From Acidobacteriota bacterium (lineage in GTDB: Bacteria; Acidobacteriota; Terriglobia; Terriglobales; Acidobacteriaceae): a stretch of DNA of 64,000 bases. The notes below the pieces were generated by a model. It was not told the origin of the DNA. It saw only the letters and a list, made by a program, of their open reading frames with translations, and did not search any database. The stretch's first letter is position 1. The number at the start of each line of letters is the position of its first letter. The stretch is from the NCBI GenBank assembly GCA_013289875.1, contig JABCZC010000015.1:1-64000 (forward strand), written 5' to 3'. This document shows, piece by piece, positions 61,464 through 64,000 of the stretch. The position numbers and the translations under genes are program-made.

Positions 61464-64000
61464 ATGGAATCTGGACCCACGACCAGACGCCTGTTTCACC
61501 TGGTTCTGCTGTGCGTGCTTGCTCTGGCGACATCGCCCGGGCCAGCCTGCGCGCAAGTGAACGGCGATCCTTTGCAGTTACAAAAGAGTGGAATAGCCAG
61601 GATCGATCACTGGCTGGACCATGTGCGCACCACGGGCGATGCGGTGAGCACGCGCGACGAACTGGCGACGGCTCAGGTTGAGTTGCAGACGAGCTATGTT
61701 CTTTTCATACAGCGTCAGGATCCGGCAGGTGCGGTGTGGAGCGCCATCAAGCTGGGCGATATTCAACGCTACGTGAACCAATGGCCGCAGGCTACATCCG
61801 TTTATCAAAATGCGGTCAAGCTTGCTGAGCTGGCTAGACGCACGGACTATCAGACGAAAGCCCTGGCCGAGCTGGCATTCTCGGAGATGAGAAGGGGTTA
61901 TTTAGATGATGCGGAAGATTATGCCCGTGAGGCGGTGCGCCTGGGAGCGAATTGCGGAAACACGGCCTTCTACTTCGACGCGCTGGATACTGCCGCTGAA
62001 TTGGAAACCAAACGCGCCAACTCGACCTCCGCCGGCGACTACCTCAACCGTGCTCTGGCGATGCAAGATCAGATTGCCGATCAATTCCGGTTGTACTCAG
62101 GCTACGCGGATCGCGGGGATCTCTATTACCAGGGCGCGCGAACATGCGATTCCGAGGGGAGCCCCGACATTTGCTATCAGCTATTGCAGCTTTCGCGCGA
62201 TGACTACCAGAAGGCTCAAGCGATTATCCAAGAGCTGGGATATCACTTTCTTGTCGGGCAAACACAGCATCTTCTGTGGACCGTCGATATGCTGCAGCGC
62301 ACGATCCAAGAGGCGCAGAAGCAAAATCAAAGCCTTCCCGCGATGACGATGTTCAACCCCAAACAGCCCAAAGATGTTCTTGTAACCGAAGTGTTTGCGC
62401 TGCCGGGCGTGGATCCGAGCAACCTGGCAATGATTGAGAATGCTGTCAAAGAGCTGTACGACTGGCTGGCACGCATGCAACAACAGGGACTGACCGTGCG
62501 GGACGTCGATCCTGATGATTTTGCCGTTCAGGGTTCGTTGGCGCAAATGAAAGGGGATCTCAACGCAGCTCTCGCGAATGAGCTGCAGGCCGTGCAGTCG
62601 CTGGAGCAGGACCGGCGCAGACTCAGCGACCCGCAGGCTCGCAGCGCATTCATGGAAGACAAGATCGACTTCTACCTTTCTCCTGCGCTTATCCTGTTAC
62701 AGCAAAAGCGCTATCCAGAGGCATTTGCGCTTTTCGAGGAATCGCGCTCACGTGCCATGGCGGACATGCTCGCCAGCCGGCCGCTGAGCCTGGGCACTTC
62801 GCAAGAGCGGGCACTTTTTTCTGACCTGCAGTCCCAAAGAACAGCCATTGCCGCCCTCCAGCAGAAGCTTTTCAATCTGACCGGCAGCGCAGATCGGGAC
62901 CATAACGGCCAACCGATTGCGGATCTGGAGGCACAGATTGACGGATTACAGGAGAAATACCGGCAACTCGAAGCGAGAATTGCCCGCGAAGCACCGAAGC
63001 TGAATGAGCTCACGTCGTCCAAACCTGTGACGCTTGAAAGCGTGCAGCGCACGGCAGCTGAAGGACAGTACGACGTTCTCTATTACGTTGTTACGAAGAC
63101 GAACGTTATTCTCTGGCACATCAGTGGCACTAATGTCGAGGTGAAGAACGTCTTTTTGCCGCATGCAGTTCTTGCCGCCAAGGTGACGACGCTGCATGAC
63201 AACCTCGTTGCGCCGAGGGATTCTCCGAACGCCCGATTCGATGAAGACGTTTCGCGCCAGTTGTACCTGTATCTCATCCAGCCGGTGGCGGCGCGCATCA
63301 AGAGCAATCACCTGCTCATTATTCCCCAGGAGAAACTGACGTCGATCCCATTTCAGGCTTTGCAGAATCCGGCGGATGGGAAGTATGCGGGAGAGAGTTT
63401 CGACATTTCTTACGCGCCGAGCGCGACGGTGCTGGCAACGCTGGGAAAGAAGCTCAACCTGAAGAGTGGACGTCTGCTTGCCGTTGCCGATCCGGAGATT
63501 CACGATGCGGGCGAGGAAGTAAAGTCTATCGGCGCTCTTTATCCCGGCCGGTCCAAGGTGATGGCGCAGGAGCAGGTCAGCAAGGCGGACGTTCAAGCGT
63601 GGGTGAGCGGGTATGACCTCGTTCATCTTTCAGTACATGGGAAGTTCAACGCCAGCGACCCGCTCCTGTCGTACCTGCAATTCAGGCCGGGGCCTTCCGA
63701 TGACGGTCGCCTTACCGCTGCGGAGATGTTTGGCTTTCCCCTCGAAAAGAACAGCCTGGTAGTGCTGAGCGCGTGCGAAACTGGCCGGGTACAGGCGACG
63801 CATTCGGGGGAGTTGGTGGGGATGGTACGATCGCTGCTCTATGCCGGAGCCGGGAGCCTGGTGTTGTCGGACTGGGAAGTGAATGCGGCATCGACCAAAT
63901 TGTGGATGGAGACTTTTTATCGTGAGGGACAAACGAGGGGGCCGACGGAAGCTGCGCGGCTCGCACTGGTGGCGGTGAAGTCTCGACCAGAGTTTAGCCA
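61464..64000 (+). CDS. Secreted TPR-CHAT domain protein, 3' end cut off
   Basis: The frame runs from an ATG at 61464 (GGAG 8 bases before) to the window end, at least 845 residues. A signal peptide with core LVLLCVLALATSPGPACAQ is followed by helical repeats of the TPR type (WSAIKLGDIQRYVNQWPQA, ALAELAFSEMRRGYLDDAED), a coiled section, then a CHAT domain with the caspase-like His725 in VHLSVHGKF and Cys771 in VLSACETGR. CHAT proteases are caspase relatives used in bacterial cell-death and conflict systems; exported ones are less understood. No partner genes are visible before the window ends. Confidence 0.85.
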   Translation, partial: MESGPTTRRLFHLVLLCVLALATSPGPACAQVNGDPLQLQKSGIARIDHWLDHVRTTGDAVSTRDELATAQVELQTSYVLFIQRQDPAGAVWSAIKLGDIQRYVNQWPQATSVYQNAVKLAELARRTDYQTKALAELAFSEMRRGYLDDAEDYAREAVRLGANCGNTAFYFDALDTAAELETKRANSTSAGDYLNRALAMQDQIADQFRLYSGYADRGDLYYQGARTCDSEGSPDICYQLLQLSRDDYQKAQAIIQELGYHFLVGQTQHLLWTVDMLQRTIQEAQKQNQSLPAMTMFNPKQPKDVLVTEVFALPGVDPSNLAMIENAVKELYDWLARMQQQGLTVRDVDPDDFAVQGSLAQMKGDLNAALANELQAVQSLEQDRRRLSDPQARSAFMEDKIDFYLSPALILLQQKRYPEAFALFEESRSRAMADMLASRPLSLGTSQERALFSDLQSQRTAIAALQQKLFNLTGSADRDHNGQPIADLEAQIDGLQEKYRQLEARIAREAPKLNELTSSKPVTLESVQRTAAEGQYDVLYYVVTKTNVILWHISGTNVEVKNVFLPHAVLAAKVTTLHDNLVAPRDSPNARFDEDVSRQLYLYLIQPVAARIKSNHLLIIPQEKLTSIPFQALQNPADGKYAGESFDISYAPSATVLATLGKKLNLKSGRLLAVADPEIHDAGEEVKSIGALYPGRSKVMAQEQVSKADVQAWVSGYDLVHLSVHGKFNASDPLLSYLQFRPGPSDDGRLTAAEMFGFPLEKNSLVVLSACETGRVQATHSGELVGMVRSLLYAGAGSLVLSDWEVNAASTKLWMETFYREGQTRGPTEAARLALVAVKSRPEFS

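Noticed and set aside
61326-61556. Minus-strand frame reading VQIPLAPLR over the CHAT gene start
   Set aside because: The phrase resembles translated tRNA 3' ends, so I looked for a tRNA, but the T-loop does not match (TCCAGAT) and no cloverleaf forms.
1-64000. CRISPR array, insertion sequence, prophage, rRNA
   Set aside because: No regularly spaced direct repeats, transposase-like or phage structural proteins, or rRNA segments were seen by reading both strands.

Overview
The window reads as a chromosomal segment of an Acidobacteriota bacterium, most likely class Terriglobia (the Acidobacterium / Granulicella / Terriglobus side). The basis is about 60% G+C, an envelope with outer-membrane barrels and an OmpA-type protein, serine/threonine kinases fused to PD40-like propellers, several lineage-type secreted hypotheticals, and a lysine/threonine pathway layout that fits memory of that group. 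This is inference from family resemblance; no search was run. Coding density is high. I see no insertion sequence, prophage or CRISPR array.

Layout. 1-2.7 kb: a DUF481 outer-membrane protein (cut by the window start), a membrane-anchored c-type cytochrome and a small barrel protein. 2.8-8.2 kb: aspartate ammonia-lyase, a PIMT-like methyltransferase, a YpdA-like flavin disulfide reductase and a membrane histidine kinase. 8.2-12.4 kb: a large lipoprotein-like serine protease behind a DrrAB-type ABC exporter. 12.5-16 kb: small conserved proteins and three NAD(P)-dependent oxidoreductases. 16-19.3 kb: OmpA protein plus a receiver-HPt protein coupled to a NarL-type regulator. 19.5-27 kb: FtsK, UppP, an SH3/repeat protein, threonine dehydratase, a possible 35-residue secreted peptide and RNase J. 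27-34 kb: dapD, dapA, then a lower-G+C glycosyltransferase/methyltransferase pair, then dapB-lysC-asd. 34-37 kb: cupredoxin lipoprotein, NAD-type isocitrate dehydrogenase, NrdR, and a divergent YagU-like protein. 37-43.7 kb: a co-directional run of ECF sigma factor, two membrane proteins, LytTR regulator, thrC, HAD phosphatase, lytic transglycosylase and a flippase-like membrane protein. 43.8-54 kb: rlmB coupled to a frameshifted M1-like protein, AsmA, two tandem signal peptidases, RNase III and a secreted repeat protein. 54-64 kb: ABM-domain protein / MarR / pirin, a kinase-propeller receptor, an ECF sigma/anti-sigma pair, tRNA-Ala(GGC) with a good promoter, and a secreted TPR-CHAT protein that runs off the window end.

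How it works together. The central metabolic theme is the aspartate family: asd, lysC, dapB, dapA and dapD build diaminopimelate/lysine, thrC makes threonine, and threonine dehydratase and aspartase lead away from those amino acids. The second theme is envelope building and surveillance (UppP, lytic transglycosylase, two LepB paralogues, AsmA, OmpA, two ECF systems). The most unusual items are the frameshifted M1-like protein lacking the HExxH glutamate, an anti-sigma factor that appears to end in a TonB-C-like domain, the low-G+C cassette splitting the dap genes, the small secreted peptide gene in front of threonine dehydratase, and the exported CHAT protein.
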